Positions 52,618 through 64,000 are shown, numbered from the stretch's first letter. The stretch: DNA of 64,000 nt from Cucumis sativus (GCF_000004075.3 NW_022279512.1:1-64000); one strand, 5' to 3'. Notes: generated by a model not told the origin, from the sequence alone. Translations and numbers: made by a program.

Positions 52618-55600
52618 GTTTGTGTATTGTTGATAATAGCATAATTATCATTGTAGTGCATTTCATTTAGTTAAACTCTTGATTTGATTTTTAAACAAAC
52701 CAGGAGGATAACCAATTTTTATAGTTATTGTTGTAATTAACACAATTAATTGTCAAATAAAAACTGTATTTGAGTATTAACAATTTTTTGTTTGACTAAT
52801 TATAGTATGTTTTAAGAAGAAAATAAGCTTGGCTTGTCTTAGATATACGAGAGATAAAGTAATGTTTTTAACTAAAAATGCCTTAAACCATCAATGGTCT
52901 CAACTCCTCCCAAGACCTCTCAAAACCCTTACTCTCTTCTAGTCACATGTTCCATTAAAAAAAAATCTAGTGAGATATTTCACAACCTTGATCACATAAG
53001 ACTACAATCTCTATTTCAAACCAAACTAACTCTAAAGGGCTCGACAAAAGTTGGAAATCAAGGTAGCAAACTGCCATCTCTAAAGGATGCGATGTGATCT
53101 AATTCCTTAAATGCTCTCGTGCTATAAATGCATGGGTGCAGTCCAAACACAAAGGAAGATTGTCCCTATATATAATCATTTTTTATAGGAAGCATATCTG
53201 ATATAATCTATAATGTTAACTCCCTAATGCAAAGTCCTTGCTTCTAATTATGCCACTCTAGAAACTTGACATTCTTGGAAGTTTCTTCGTTTACCGTGAG
53301 GTGGAGTTGATAGTAATAATATTGATGGTGTTGGTTGTGTAGAAACCAACCTAAACTGTAACGAACGAGACCACCTCAAAGTCATGAATCATGGATGTTG
53401 GAATTTAATCAGTTGCTTTCCTTGTTATTAGTACAACTTCCCATGCTAATAAACCTTTTTGGTTGTTTGGATGTGATAAATTCCAGTTTTAAGTATCAAA
53501 CTCCCCATGAGTGTCGAGCATTATGAACTAGCTAGTGCAACAATCTTGATGACATCAATATTAGATCAAAGTTCTCTCTCTATATATTTTTCTTTCTATG
53601 TTTTGATCTGAATTTTGAAGTATGTAGTATGTGTTGGCTGAGGATTCTAGAACTAACAGATTTCTTTTTCTTTTTCTAGGTGCTGTTTATGGTATGAGGC
53701 CATTAGATTTAAGGTAATACTATCTCCCATAAATTCAACCATGGCTCTCTAACTCTGTTATGACAATCTAAAGTTTCTCATCAAATTATCATGAATAGTT
53801 AATCTTTTTCCAGTTAACTAGTGTTTTATCTAAGCATCTTGAAACTAATATGAGATTTCGGCACTGCCTTGCTAGGAATTCTATTATCATGGGAGATTAC
53901 CAAAGTTATGTTTTATTAGCATGGGATCAAAATTCGCACTCAACCAACTTTGAAGTGAAAAATAAAATACTACAGATTTTGTCCTTGTCGAAACAAATTT
54001 CATAATCTTTTCTCATATTTTTATATTCTTCTTCATGTCATTCTAAATGACTTTGAGGAGAGGAAAACTCATAGATTATAGGAAATTATTCGTATTCCTG
54101 AATATTTCTACGTTTGGTTCAATTATTCCATTCTTATTATGTTAAGTTTTAGTTTTAAAAGCCCAAAGGTTTACAAGAAAAGAAAAAAAAAAGACTTGAA
54201 ACAGTTTTTGATGATGATAGATGAGAATGAATTATTGACTAAACTTGTATCTGTTGTTGCAGGTGTTAGGACTATTGAAAATTAGATATATTGGATAAAA
54301 AACAACACTTGGAAGTACTGCCATATTTGGCCTTTTCTTAGGGGCTGGGAGTTTGATACATTGTGGAAAGTCATATTAAATCACAAGGTCCTGTATTACA
54401 AGTTATGTTTATGTGATTATTACCTTAATCTTACTTTTAGCCAGCAAACAAGAACATTTATTGAAGTCGTGGATCATTGATGCACAACTAGGTTCGACAT
54501 TATGTTTGGCTTGGCGTGCATTCCATTGATACACTTCGTCTCGTGCATTTTATGAATACTTTATGCATTCATCAATAGTAGGTATCTTGAAATCATTAGA
54601 GCAATAAACATGTTGCAACCAGAATTTGACCGCTTATGTTATGATGCGAGCTAAATTATTTGTACAGGATGGCCAAATTCTTTTTATTACCTTTCTATGT
54701 ATAGTACCCGTCGTGTATTTAAATTCCAGAAATGAGAAACAAGAGTTTCACGGAGAAAATGAATGCACTGGGACATAGAAAATGAAAAGCCAACCAAAGG
54801 AGTCCAAACTACTACAAGAGATAATTAGGCCAAATAGACTAGTACAGAACGTGTTAGTGGTCGAGTCCCTCACAAAGGTGTTATATTAATGACCTCTCAA
54901 AACCTCTCTAAAAAGTCTATTGTCTCTATGTCACGTTTGACCTTGGATTGGAGACCACCAAGGATTGAACCTTTTAGAGACCCTCAATCTCTCATACCTC
55001 TATCATGTGGCTATTGAAACCTTTAATGGTCTTTATAAAATGTATTTTTGTTGATTAGGGAGGATCGCTGTAAGGACTTTTGTTTTCTTTTTCCTCCCTA
55101 ATTTGGGATAATGTTGTTCTCTTTAACTCTTTTTACTCCATTTGTTTCATTTGATTTTTCAAATATTGGTACAAGTTGGATTTTGTTTCTCCCTTATTAA
55201 ACATAATTGATTTTTTTTTCTTCAATTCTTGACCTATACCTTTCTGGTTGCTTAAGCTCATATGTAAGTTTGTTTTTTGTTGTATGATTGAGTTTTTCTT
55301 TTACTGTACTTTTGATGTCTATGCCAATGAGCGTTCAATTCTACTTGTACCATGATTTGCAGGGTTGACATGCAAAAATTTCTTAAATGCTAAGCAACCC
55401 CTCACAGTGAGTGAAAGAGTTGAGAGTGAAGGTGAAAATACATCTTTCACTTCTAAATCAAGTACTTCGATATCCATGTTTTTTTTTTTTATAGAAAAAC
55501 CAACTCAAAATTTGACAACTAAAATTTTGGAATTTTGACTAATTCCTACAAACACAATATTCTTATGCTTAAAAGATCAACAAAACATAGTAAAAAAATG

Positions 55601-55950
55601 GAAGAAAGTAAGTTTAATTTTTTAAAAAAAAGAAATTAAAATAATTACTAAGCAGATGAAATCTTACCTTTCAAAAACATAATTAAGAGAGCTTACCTTT
55701 CAATATCATGGTAAAAGATATATGAATGGATGTGTTATTATTATACTTTAGTCTCTTGATGGTATAATTTAGTCAATAATTTGATGTAGAAAATTGATAG
55801 TAAATAGAAATTTGTAGAAATAGAGAAAAAAGAACATATTGTCTTTAACTATAACTATCCCACAAAGAAACACAGAAACAAGGTTTATGAAGAAAACAAA
55901 AATTCCACTTTAATCACATTTATCCATTTTTTTTACAATAAACTCCATTT
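52618..55950. other. Non-coding sequence, no gene recognised
   Basis: Mostly AT-rich. The 67-codon frame at 52894-53097 matches nothing I know. Short phrases such as TTTCTTTTTCTTTTTCTAG (53659-53677) look like splice acceptors, so remnants of kinase introns may extend to about 54300. No kinase exon past the catalytic loop (DFG, APE) was found. Confidence 0.4.
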
Positions 55951-56196
55951 TAGACTTTTGGCAGATCCCCACACCTTCACCACAACATTACAAATTAGTA
56001 ATAATAATAATAGAGAAAGAAAGAAAAAAGCTAAATTTTTTATAAAAAAAATTCTACCCAACCAAAACATGCAAGAAGTTGGTTATATAAAGAGAGTGAT
56101 TTTAGAGGAAAGCTCCCAAGTACAAAAGACCACTGAAAAGAGTGGCTCTCAATTTATTTTGTTTTAATTTATGAAGTCGAAAGCTCAAATATGTGC
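55951..56196. other. Non-coding sequence
   Basis: A 69-codon open frame at 55958-56167 is Lys- and Asn-rich, lacks any recognisable motif and lies in AT-rich DNA. It is more likely chance than a gene. Confidence 0.3.
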
Positions 56197-56279
56197 TTAG
56201 TGAAATATAAATATATAAAGTTTCATATAACACTTGTAATTAAACTTAGGACAATACAAACCAAACCAAGATAACAAGT

Positions 56280-57035
56280 TCACAAAATAAAAGTAGAAAG
56301 TCATCAAATCGACAACTGGTCCAACATTATCTTTTAAGAGAACCTTGCAATACTCCAATTTAAGTTTTACCTCTATGGCATCCACCCTATGGAATATGAT
56401 TTGCATAAGCTTTACCTTGTCTCGATTCCATAGTTCAGGGATATCTTGCAGTTCTTTCACGACTTTAGCACGCAATTCAACCTCTGTTACACACTTTTCT
56501 TTAAGTCAATTTGCAATTGCTTTTAATTGTCATTTCTAACTTCCATTGCATTACTTATCACATCTATCCCTTCATATTGTTGGCCACTCTTTTTTCTCTT
56601 ACTTTCACTTCAATAATTTCTTCTTTCATCTGATCAACCTGCACGTATTTCTAACATCTCATCTGGTGACATATCAAGTCATTGGCTATACATTGTCGGG
56701 ATGTCTTGATCATGTGAATCACCCAAGGGAACACCATCATTAAAATTGTAATGCACATTACATCCCACATCAGCAAAGGTCTCTGAACATGCTCATGTTT
56801 CCCGATCTTTGCCGAAGACATAGGACAGATCATCATAATGTGGAAATGATTTGTGTAGAAGGCTTTTGGCTCCAGGATGACTCTATACAAACATAATTAA
56901 GACATATTAGATGATGATTGGGATTATAAAAGTACATAAAATTGTACTGTGAAATTAATACCTTGACCCAACTATCAAACAACTCTCGCTCTACAACGAT
57001 GCATTGATAATCTTCGTTCCATCCAAAGCTACACT
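56280..57035 (-). pseudogene. Myb/SANT-like (PIF/Harbinger-associated) protein, broken
   Basis: On the minus strand from about 57035: GWNEDYQCIVVERELFDSWV then, across a gap of about 90 bp resembling an intron, HPGAKSLLHKSFPHYDDLSY and VFGKDRE. With frame changes follow ADVGCNVHYNFNDGVPLGDS, HDQDIPTMYSQ and MSPDEMLEIRAG. The last part reads LKEKCVTEVELRAKVVKELQ then DIPELWNRDKVKLMQIIFHR and EYCKVLL. This is the layout of plant proteins with a Myb/SANT-like DNA-binding domain of the L10-interacting MYB type, which are related to the accessory protein of PIF/Harbinger transposons. Several stops and frameshifts are present. The N-terminal Myb helix region was not found. Confidence 0.65.
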
Positions 57036-59650
57036 TTAGAAAATGTGCAAAACTTTATTCCAAACTTTATTCCATGTACACTTTAGAAAATTTGACTTTG
57101 CAATTTCATTACAAATTATTTGTTCCGCATATCAACTATGTAGAATTAAGTTAGGAAATAATTTTCAAACACACATGATTTAGTATTGCACAATTTCCGT
57201 GGATAATAATAAGTTACAAATAATAAATGCGAAATCATTCTAGGAAAGTAATGAATTACAAATATGGTCGTTAGAAAAACAAATATTAAAAATAATTTGT
57301 AATGCATTTTAGGGGGTGTTTTTCAAATATTTGAAAATGAGAATAACACTTTCAATTCAATAATTTACTTTCAAATTTGAACAATTAGACTATGTGATAA
57401 ATTTAAAATTAATTTAAGTATTTGAACTAAAATTGTCATTTGAAAGTATAACACACAAACTATTTTTTTCAACGATGATTAATTACAAAAAAAAAAAATT
57501 AATTAGAAAACTTTACTACACATTTTTATCACACATTATAGAGTCTACCTTTTTAAAAGGGTAATTCATAGGTTTAGGCAATGTAATTCTTTAGATCAAC
57601 CACACATAAACTTACTTTGATTACACAAACTATTCTATTCTTGGGCTATTATAATTTGGTATAAAAACCATGAATAACACACAAACTATAGAGTGTTTAA
57701 GAAGTTTGGCTAAATTAGATTATATTACTGCTAAATTTATAAATTTACTAATAAATTCCCATAGCAATATTATTATAAGCAAATGGCCAAGTAAAATAAA
57801 CATATTTTTTCTTGTTTGTCGTCTTGCGATCTGTCTTTGATGTGTAAGGTCATCAGTTGTCACCACATAATGGATCCACAATAACTAGTTATGATACTTA
57901 CCGTATTTACAACTTCCAAACATGAGTTACTTATGACACTTTAATTATTATTGGATGATCATAAGATGATAGAACATACATCATTTGATAGTAGACAATT
58001 ATCATATTTTCGACTAATTCATGAGTATGATCTTTCCTGTTGTCAAAGTACAATAATGAATAGAATATGTTTTGCCATTTTATGCCATTTACTTAGGACG
58101 ACTGCTAGATTAGTTGGAACATAAGTTACAGATGTAGAAGAGATGATTGTCATGTTCTTGCATATATTAGCTAATGACTTGAAAAATCTAATAATACAAA
58201 GGGAATTTGTACGGTCTGGTGAGACTATTTCTTTTGAATTTTCTGATGGCATTACTGCTTCCGTCCCCTATTCGTACATCAAGTTTGTCGAATATTCGTT
58301 ACTGCCTTAGTATAAAGGTAACCAAAACAAAAAATTGAGATGAGTTTGAGAAGAATAGAAAAAAGAACATCATATTCCAAACTTGTACAGGTGAAGGAGT
58401 ATCACATAAGGGATGAGTTTGAAGTAGGGATTGGTGTGAGCATCTTTGAAAGTACATCCAAACAACAACAAATGGAAAATGGTTGAAGCCAAATTGCTAC
58501 AAATAGAAGGACAATTAGAGGTTTAAATGCGATGTGGAAGTAGGAATTCCACACCCTTTAAAATAATTTCCAATTTGAATAATTGGTGCAAATCTAATTA
58601 GTGTGTCTGATTGTCAATTCTATCTATACTTAGATATATGTATATATAGCTGAAACACTTACTAATATAATATCGAATATATCTAACCTCCTCCCTAGAA
58701 TGTTCACCGAAGTTGGGCATCGTTTTTTTTTTTTTTACAAGCGGCATCATTAGTAGTTGATGTATCAAATTTGAGAATATATGCAATTAAATATTGTGAT
58801 ATCAAGGAAGAAATGTCCAAAAGAGAAAAGCCCAACTGAAGAAGCATGTAATATTTTTTTTCCACGTTTACTAACAATCTCCTCAAAACATTCCTAACTT
58901 AATTATTACATGTGCAATATCTTGGGTTCACATGAACCTTGTCCTTTCCTCAAGGTTGTACCATGAAAATTGGGGGCAAAAATCATCTATGTTCGTTCAT
59001 ATGGTTTCATGCTCCAAGAGCCCTTGCAACTTACCAATAGTTCTTTGGTGTCGGATTGGGGGTATCCGACTATGTTGGCTGGTTTTGCTATCTATTCAAA
59101 ATATTTAGTTAGGATTTTGTTTCTTTAGGGGATGATTTTGAAACAAATGACACCAACAACATCAAATAGGGGCAAACACAATTAGATCAAGAAAATAGCC
59201 TCATAGGAAAGAGCTTTACTGTCAAGATTCAAACCAATGTACCACTTAAAAGGTGGAGCCTAGAAAAATAACCAATTGTATTTATTAGATAAAAACTTAT
59301 GGGGTAAAAATTAGATCAATTATATCTATAAATATATTATTATAGCTTCATAGAACGAGAGTCATTCTCCACTTGTGATCTCTTCACTTGTTGCATTTAA
59401 TTATTTTTTGGCTTGAGCTCGTGAATTCAGTCCTTGCTTCCAATCTTTTTAGACTTATTTGACAACTAATCACTTTCTGCATTTTCAAATTTAAAGAAAA
59501 TTTATAAAATTTGGATTGAACTTCATAAACTATGGTTGGATTTGGAACTCATTGGTTGACTTCAACGTTTAAGAGTCATAAAAGACACAACTTACTTTCT
59601 CACCTGTCACCACTAAGCCTACGACAACATCTTTTTATAAGATATTCAGT
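57036..59650. other. AT-rich non-coding sequence
   Basis: No gene recognised. Near 58925-58965 the minus strand reads CTTGAGGAAAGGACAAGGTT, resembling the LEDKV end of gypsy pol, so a tiny retrotransposon remnant may be present. The rest consists of homopolymer-rich sequence. Confidence 0.4.
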
Positions 59651-59659
59651 TAATCTTTA

Positions 59660-59880
59660 GATTGTTTACCGAATAATCGTCTATTGTTTTGTAATTGATC
59701 CCACCAAGCGCTTGCGCCACCTTGAAGTTTGAGAGCAACTAATCGGACCTTCTTATGTTCGGGTGTATTGGCATAGTCGAAAAAAATTTCTACGTTCTTG
59801 ATCCAATCAAGAAACTTCTCCACGTCCATTCGACAATCAAGAAATTTCTACGTTCTTGTGTTCGGGTGTATTGGCATAAT
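59660..59880 (-). pseudogene. Gypsy gag fragment
   Basis: On the minus strand: VEKFLDWIKNVEIFFDYANT, PEHKKVRLVALKLQGGASAW WDQL, the gag core of plant gypsy elements. Part of it (CTACGTTCTTG, TTCGGGTGTATTGGCATA) is repeated within 59756-59880, so the fragment was locally duplicated before the LTR at its right. Confidence 0.75.
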
Positions 59881-60984
59881 CTTAAATCCAATAAATCAAG
59901 TTCCAAGGCTATTTTTGAATAAACTTGAACTTTATGTGTAAACATAAACGTGGATCAAGTTCGAGTATATAGCCTAAATAGTCTATAGTATATGAAATAA
60001 AGGTTGGGCGCCTTATTTAGAGAAACTATGGATGCGGCCCACTTTGTAGTACAAACGAGGTGATCCTAATCGTTCATGTAGAGACATGAAAGTGGGGGCA
60101 TCCTATGTAAAATGTTTACATAAGACTGAACCATGAATTAGTCTTTTTTACGTTATAACACCGTTTACTGTTTAAAACTGACTATCTCAATTATTGATGA
60201 CCTAGGTAACTTAGACTTAATCCTGAGTTAACTATGAACTCCTGTTCACACGAGATTATCCTTAGATCTGCATAGGTGAGGGCAGCTCATCAGCGTTGGC
60301 CCAATAAGCCTCCCATTTCAGGGGTAAGATCGGGTGGATAGCTGGGAACATAGGGTACAAGATGGAATTCACTCCTACCCGCTTTAGGGTTAGTAGATAG
60401 GTTGTTCTCTTAAGCACTGAATCCAAGTCTTGAACAAGGGGCCCCACCCTCTCATTGGCCCGAGAGGGATTAAGTTTATAGGATTGAACCTTAAACCAAT
60501 TGTTCAATAGTGGATTAGTGGGACTTAAGGAGCAAGATGTAATCTTGGGGGTAAAACGGTATTTTGACCTAGCCAAGGTTACGAGCAACCTGTGAAGGAT
60601 TAACTTACTGATTATGGTTTTATCAAATGGACACAAATATATCTATAGTGAGGGGAGTGCAACTACGGGACTTTAGTGGAATGACCCGTTAGTTAACGAA
60701 TGTTGATTAACTCGGTTTAAAAGAGTTTAGCTAGTTAATCTTGAATCGTTGGAGCCCATGATCTATAGGTCCATTAGGTTCCTCTGCTAGCTCATATGGA
60801 TTAAACTTAGAACAGTGTGATGAAATAAGTCGAATTGTTCGAATTGGGAGAAGAAAGGGAAACCGACAAATATAGTGATATAGTCGTCGGTCTTCTAATT
60901 AGAAATAGAGCTTTATGTTTTACATACTATAAGTATGAATGCGGATTCATACTAAGAAGCTCGAAATTGATAGAATTGGTCAAA

Positions 60985-61245
60985 AATAGTAAAAAGTCAA
61001 AATGTTGACTTTTGACTTTGAAAAGTCAAACTTTGACCGGCCTTATATTCAAATGTGATTTGAATTTTGGAAAAATGAATGCGGATTCATGCTCGGGAGG
61101 TTGGAATTAGTCAAGACGGACAAAATGGTAAAAAGTCAAAATATTGACTTTTGACTAAGAAAAGTCAAAATATTGACTTTTGACTAAGAAAAGTCAAAGT
61201 TTGACTTTTGACTAAGAAAAGTCAAAGTTTGACTTTTGACTAGAA
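60985..61245 (+). repeat. Repeated TTGACTTTTGACT / AGTCAAA units (W-box cluster)
   Basis: At least six alternations of AAAAGTCAAA and TTTGACTTTTGACT in about 260 bp. Each contains TTGACT or TTGACC, the W-box core bound by WRKY transcription factors, on one strand or the other. It lies in the U3 part of the LTR, 200-450 bp upstream of its TATA-like element. Confidence 0.8.
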
Positions 61246-61446
61246 ATATCTAATGACCATTTTACCCTTGGACTAAGTTAGTGGGAAAATCCAACATTTT
61301 GTTGGATAATCCCACTAACTCTTAGTGGGATATGTGGCTATATGAGATATAGACACCTAGCCCACTAAGTTCCACTAATTGTTAGTGGAATATTAGGTGT
61401 TGAGATTTGGCAAATGAATTGCATGCATTTTTTCATGTAATTAGGT

Positions 61447-61459
61447 TATAAATAGAGGT
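61447..61459 (+). promoter_or_regulatory. TATA-like element of the LTR
   Basis: GTTATAAATAGAGGTG resembles a strong plant TATA box. It lies about 340 bp before the primer site, leaving room for R and U5. Confidence 0.6.
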
Positions 61460-61788
61460 GTTTTCAAATGTTGAAAAAACTTTTGCCTCTTTTATCATTT
61501 TCATCATCTCAACAAAAGAAAAAAGAAAGCTTCCAATCTCATTTTATCTCCATTACTTTCTACACCAAAATTGGGTCCCACAACCCGGTTCTTTGTCTAG
61601 AGGATAGCAGTTGAGTACTAGTGGTGGTCTCGGTTAGAATTGGTAAGAAGATATCAAACCTTTTGAAAGCTTCAAAGGTAATATTTCTTAAAACCCTAAT
61701 TTGATTAGTTTATGGTTACATGTTAATTGTGGCAATTAGGGTAGAAATTCGATTCTTTTTTCGCTGTGCATGACTTAGTTCTATCATG

Positions 61789-61800
61789 TGGTATCAGAGC
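61789..61800 (+). other. Primer binding site for initiator Met tRNA
   Basis: TGGTATCAGAGC on the plus strand, two bases after the LTR end. It gives the element's orientation (left to right). Confidence 0.85.
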
Positions 61801-62039
61801 ATGCTTCATTTTTACCCAATTGCATGTGGTGGGTTCATATTTATTAGATAAATTTTGGTTTGAACTAAAATGGATATATTATGATTTTGGCTCTAGATTA
61901 AGTGTTTTTGTTCTAATTATTGTAATTAGCCTTGTTAATGGCTTATTTTTATTGTTGCAAAGTGTTTGTAATTTTTAAAAAAATAAAAAAAGTCATTAGA
62001 GTTGAAGTTAGGCTTTAACTGGTTCAACCGGGTGAGAGA

Positions 62040-62235
62040 ATTGAAAAAAAATGAAGAAAAGAAGGTCACAGACCCGAAAACCCGCCTTGACCCGCTTCGC
62101 GACCCGCACGCGCCCGCATGCCCGCACGCCCTCCTGCGCCCGCGCGCCCGCCTGTGTCCGCATGCGTCTGCGCGCGCCGCGTGCCTGCCTTCGCCCGACC
62201 CGTGTGCGCCTGGGCCGGTTCAAGCAGTTTCGGTT
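62040..62235 (+). other. GC-rich leader of the retrotransposon
   Basis: CGCGACCCGCACGCGCCCGC and similar, a sharp GC-rich island in AT-rich DNA. Open frames on both strands (Arg/Ala/Pro-rich, 60-98 codons) reflect base composition. It lies between the primer site and a foreign LTR piece, where gag should be, so the element is either a non-coding derivative or broken. Confidence 0.55.
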
Positions 62236-62568
62236 GGTTTTTCAGCCGGTTCAAAGTTTTTGGGAGTGGTTCTGTACTACACCAAAGTAATTATGTAATA
62301 ATTTAGTACTTAGCTTAATTTAGGAGCCAAAAATCAGTCCATTTTAGGGTGTTTTTTTTTATTTATGCATGTGATGTATGATTAAATTACTTTAAATTTG
62401 TATGTGCATTTTGAATGTCATATAGATTTAAAATCCCACCATAGGTTAACATGTTCATGCATTAAAATGTATGATATAAAGGTTATATTGTATTGTATGC
62501 ATGTTAATTGATTAATATGGAAATTAAAATCCCACCATAGGTGTTTGCTTTTCATTCTAGGTCATAAA

Positions 62569-62697
62569 GCTTGGGTGTGACGTTTCGGCATTTTCATATG
62601 CAAGCCTGCCAGAGCTGAAAATGTTCAAAATGTATTATAGGGGAGGCATACCAGTTGAATCCCCGCTCGAGCATTAGTTGTACTCTTTGCAAGCAAC
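62569..62697 (+). mobile_element. LTR fragment of the family found at 1108-1654
   Basis: GCTTGGGTGTGACGTTTCGG, CATTTTCATATGCAAGCCTG, AGGGGAGGCATACCAGTTGA and GTACTCTTTGCAA match the reverse complement of about 1345-1480 with some ten differences. The match starts and stops abruptly. Confidence 0.8.
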
Positions 62698-63540
62698 CCT
62701 TTTCGTGGCACGCGTGCGGGGCCTGTGAGCTGTCCTCGAGAGGTGCCTGCCAATGTTGTGGGCATATGTTCTGGTCACCCTTGGGCTGTCTCGGGACCAC
62801 GTTGGGCTACTCCTGGGCCATGCTAAAGGAGTCGTGGCACGTATTGGCGCAATTTTGCGGGTGATTTTTGGGGTCAAAGCTTCACATGTGACATCAGGCT
62901 TACTTCTTTTCATTTCTTTCTTTTTTCTTCTTCTTTCTTTTTCCCGTTTTAAATTTTATCTCTAAACCAAACTCCAACTAACTCTAATTTATGTTTAGGA
63001 ACTTGTAATTTTGGAGTACAATATAAGTATAATTGTTTGTGTTATATTGTTTTTTTTTATTATTATTACTATTAAAAATAGCCAAATTAATTAAAATATT
63101 TATAAAGTATTTTAAAATTTGATATTCGATAGATCGATCAATGTCACTAAACATATAAGGGCTTATCAATATCTATTATTAATATAATCTAGTAAATATT
63201 TTGTCGAATTTATTATTTGTGACAGTTGTTGAATAAGAAATTTTGAGACCAATCACAAGTTGCCACATCATTTATTAAGTTAATGATGAAAAGTACAAAT
63301 AATTAAATTTGGGACTAATTAAAATTGACACATGCCCCAAATTAAAGAGTTAAAATAAATAAATCGGTCATTCTAATAATGCCACATGTTTTCATATTAA
63401 TCGTTGGATTAAGTTAATCATTTTAGTTCAATTAAGCCAAAAAAAATAAGCTTAATTGAGCCCAAAGACTAAATATAACCTAAGTCCATATGGTTGAGCC
63501 CATGGGTCTGGTCCATGGACCAACCAAATTCAAACCCATA
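62698..63540. other. Retrotransposon untranslated sequence, unassigned
   Basis: 62698-62890 is GC-richer (GTGGCACGCGTGCGGGGCCT). After a T/C run at 62905-62950 it becomes AT-rich with GCCACATCA/GCCACATG phrases at 63258 and 63382. No coding sequence was recognised. It leads to the LTR promoter at 63558, and may be the U3 part of that LTR. Confidence 0.35.
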
Positions 63541-63554
63541 AAGCCCACCAGTGA

Positions 63555-63567
63555 ACTCTATAAATAG
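63555..63567 (+). promoter_or_regulatory. TATA-like element of the last LTR
   Basis: CTCTATAAATAGAGGA matches plant TATA boxes and lies about 170 bp before the 55-bp repeats, which would then be in the transcribed part. Confidence 0.55.
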
Positions 63568-63725
63568 AGGAATTCTCCTCATTTGCAGGGGTTGGAAAAT
63601 TTTGACTCTAGAAGATCCAGAGAGAATTCTTCCAAAAGCTAGAAGACTCCCTAACTTCTGAAGTTGACCACCCTCGAAGATTGAAGCTGTTTTGAAGATA
63701 CAAACTTTCTTCCAAGACTCCAACT

Positions 63726-64000
63726 TCAAGAACATCACGTGCTCCGCTTCCTCAAATCAAGCGTAAGCATTCAACCAACTTGAAGAACATCACGTGCTCC
63801 GCTTCTCCAAATCAAGCGTAGACGTTCAACAAACTTCAAGAACATCACGTGCTCCGCTTCTCCAAATCAAGCGTAGACGTTCAACAAACTTCAAGAACAT
63901 CACGTGCTCCGCTTCTCCAAATCAAGCGTAGACGTTCAACAAACTTCAAGAACATCACGTGCTCCGCTTCCTCCAAATCAAGCGTAGACATACAGTTGAG
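63726..64000 (+). repeat. 55-bp tandem repeat, five copies, each with a CACGTG G-box
   Basis: AACATCACGTGCTCCGCTTC recurs at 63731, 63786, 63841, 63896 and 63951, exactly 55 bp apart. Copies 3 and 4 look identical; the first and last vary. The array may continue beyond the window. Confidence 0.95.

Larger units (their letters stand above)
59900..61786 (+). mobile_element. LTR of a retrotransposon, about 1.9 kb (left edge uncertain)
   Basis: Ends TTCTATCA two bases before a tRNA-Met primer site at 61789. It contains a promoter-like TTATAAATAGAGG at 61447, a W-box-like repeat region (60985-61245) and hairpins (61270-61410). The left edge was not seen, and 59900 marks only where the gag fragment stops. 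Phrases such as GAGAAACTATGGATGCGGCC recur in my memory of cucurbit repeats, but no second copy lies in the window. Copia or gypsy origin cannot be decided without pol. Confidence 0.6.

Noticed and set aside
58690..59000. Gypsy pol remnant near CTTGAGGAAAGGACAAGG
   Set aside because: Fewer than ten matching residues; too short to call a feature.
62002..62298. Arg/Pro/Ala-rich open frames in the GC-rich leader
   Set aside because: Overlapping frames on both strands in a GC island; expected from base composition, no start context or motif.

Overview
The window is plant nuclear DNA, very probably a eudicot and most likely a cucurbit (the family is an inference from the style of the transposon and gene fragments, not a measurement). 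It is AT-rich. It carries plant Ty3/gypsy chromoviruses with initiator-Met-tRNA primer sites, CACTA elements, an L1-type LINE, satellites, and intron-containing fragments of plant genes. Only one gene looks intact: a small pectin methylesterase inhibitor-like gene on the minus strand (coding 7569-8087). The setting resembles gene-poor, repeat-rich (pericentromere-like) chromatin.

Layout. 1-6060: the leading end of a minus-strand gypsy element (LTR, primer site, broken gag), a second LTR, a broken PLAA/DOA1-type WD-repeat gene and a decayed gypsy pol. 6060-10000: the PMEI-like gene between two 160-bp direct repeats, a pseudogene of plastid release factor APG3 whose GGQ motif reads GGR, and a 30-bp-arm hairpin. 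11080-15375: a 518-bp tandem repeat, a deleted gypsy element, part of an LTR and a LINE truncated at both ends. 15376-41447: about nine copies of the first two exons of a DUF1338 gene (2-oxoadipate dioxygenase/decarboxylase, rice FLO7 family), all degenerate. They are mixed with fragments resembling SWAP70, PDS5C and an acidic protein, and interrupted by two large satellites (about 161-bp and 105-bp units). A complete young gypsy element (20339-25651) has two LTRs that read as identical, the duplication GCTTC, an intact 1025-residue pol frame, but a broken gag-protease region; it sits inside the PDS5-like fragment. 41556-45990: a tandem duplication containing TG/CG-rich simple sequence, whose second copy received a non-autonomous CACTA element (42732-44821, duplication TTA). 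46010-47930: a multi-exon Ulp1-type protease region of a CACTA-like transposon. 48600-51152: tandem repeats and a second block of the 105-bp satellite with the same flank as the first. 51755-57060: pseudogenes of a RAF-like kinase and of a Myb/SANT-like transposon protein. 59650-64000: gag remnants and LTRs carrying W-box and G-box repeats.

The genes do not form a pathway. The gene fragments keep introns and splice sites, so they were copied as DNA rather than from mRNA, then scrambled by tandem duplication and transposon insertion. All family names come from reading motifs by eye; no search was run.
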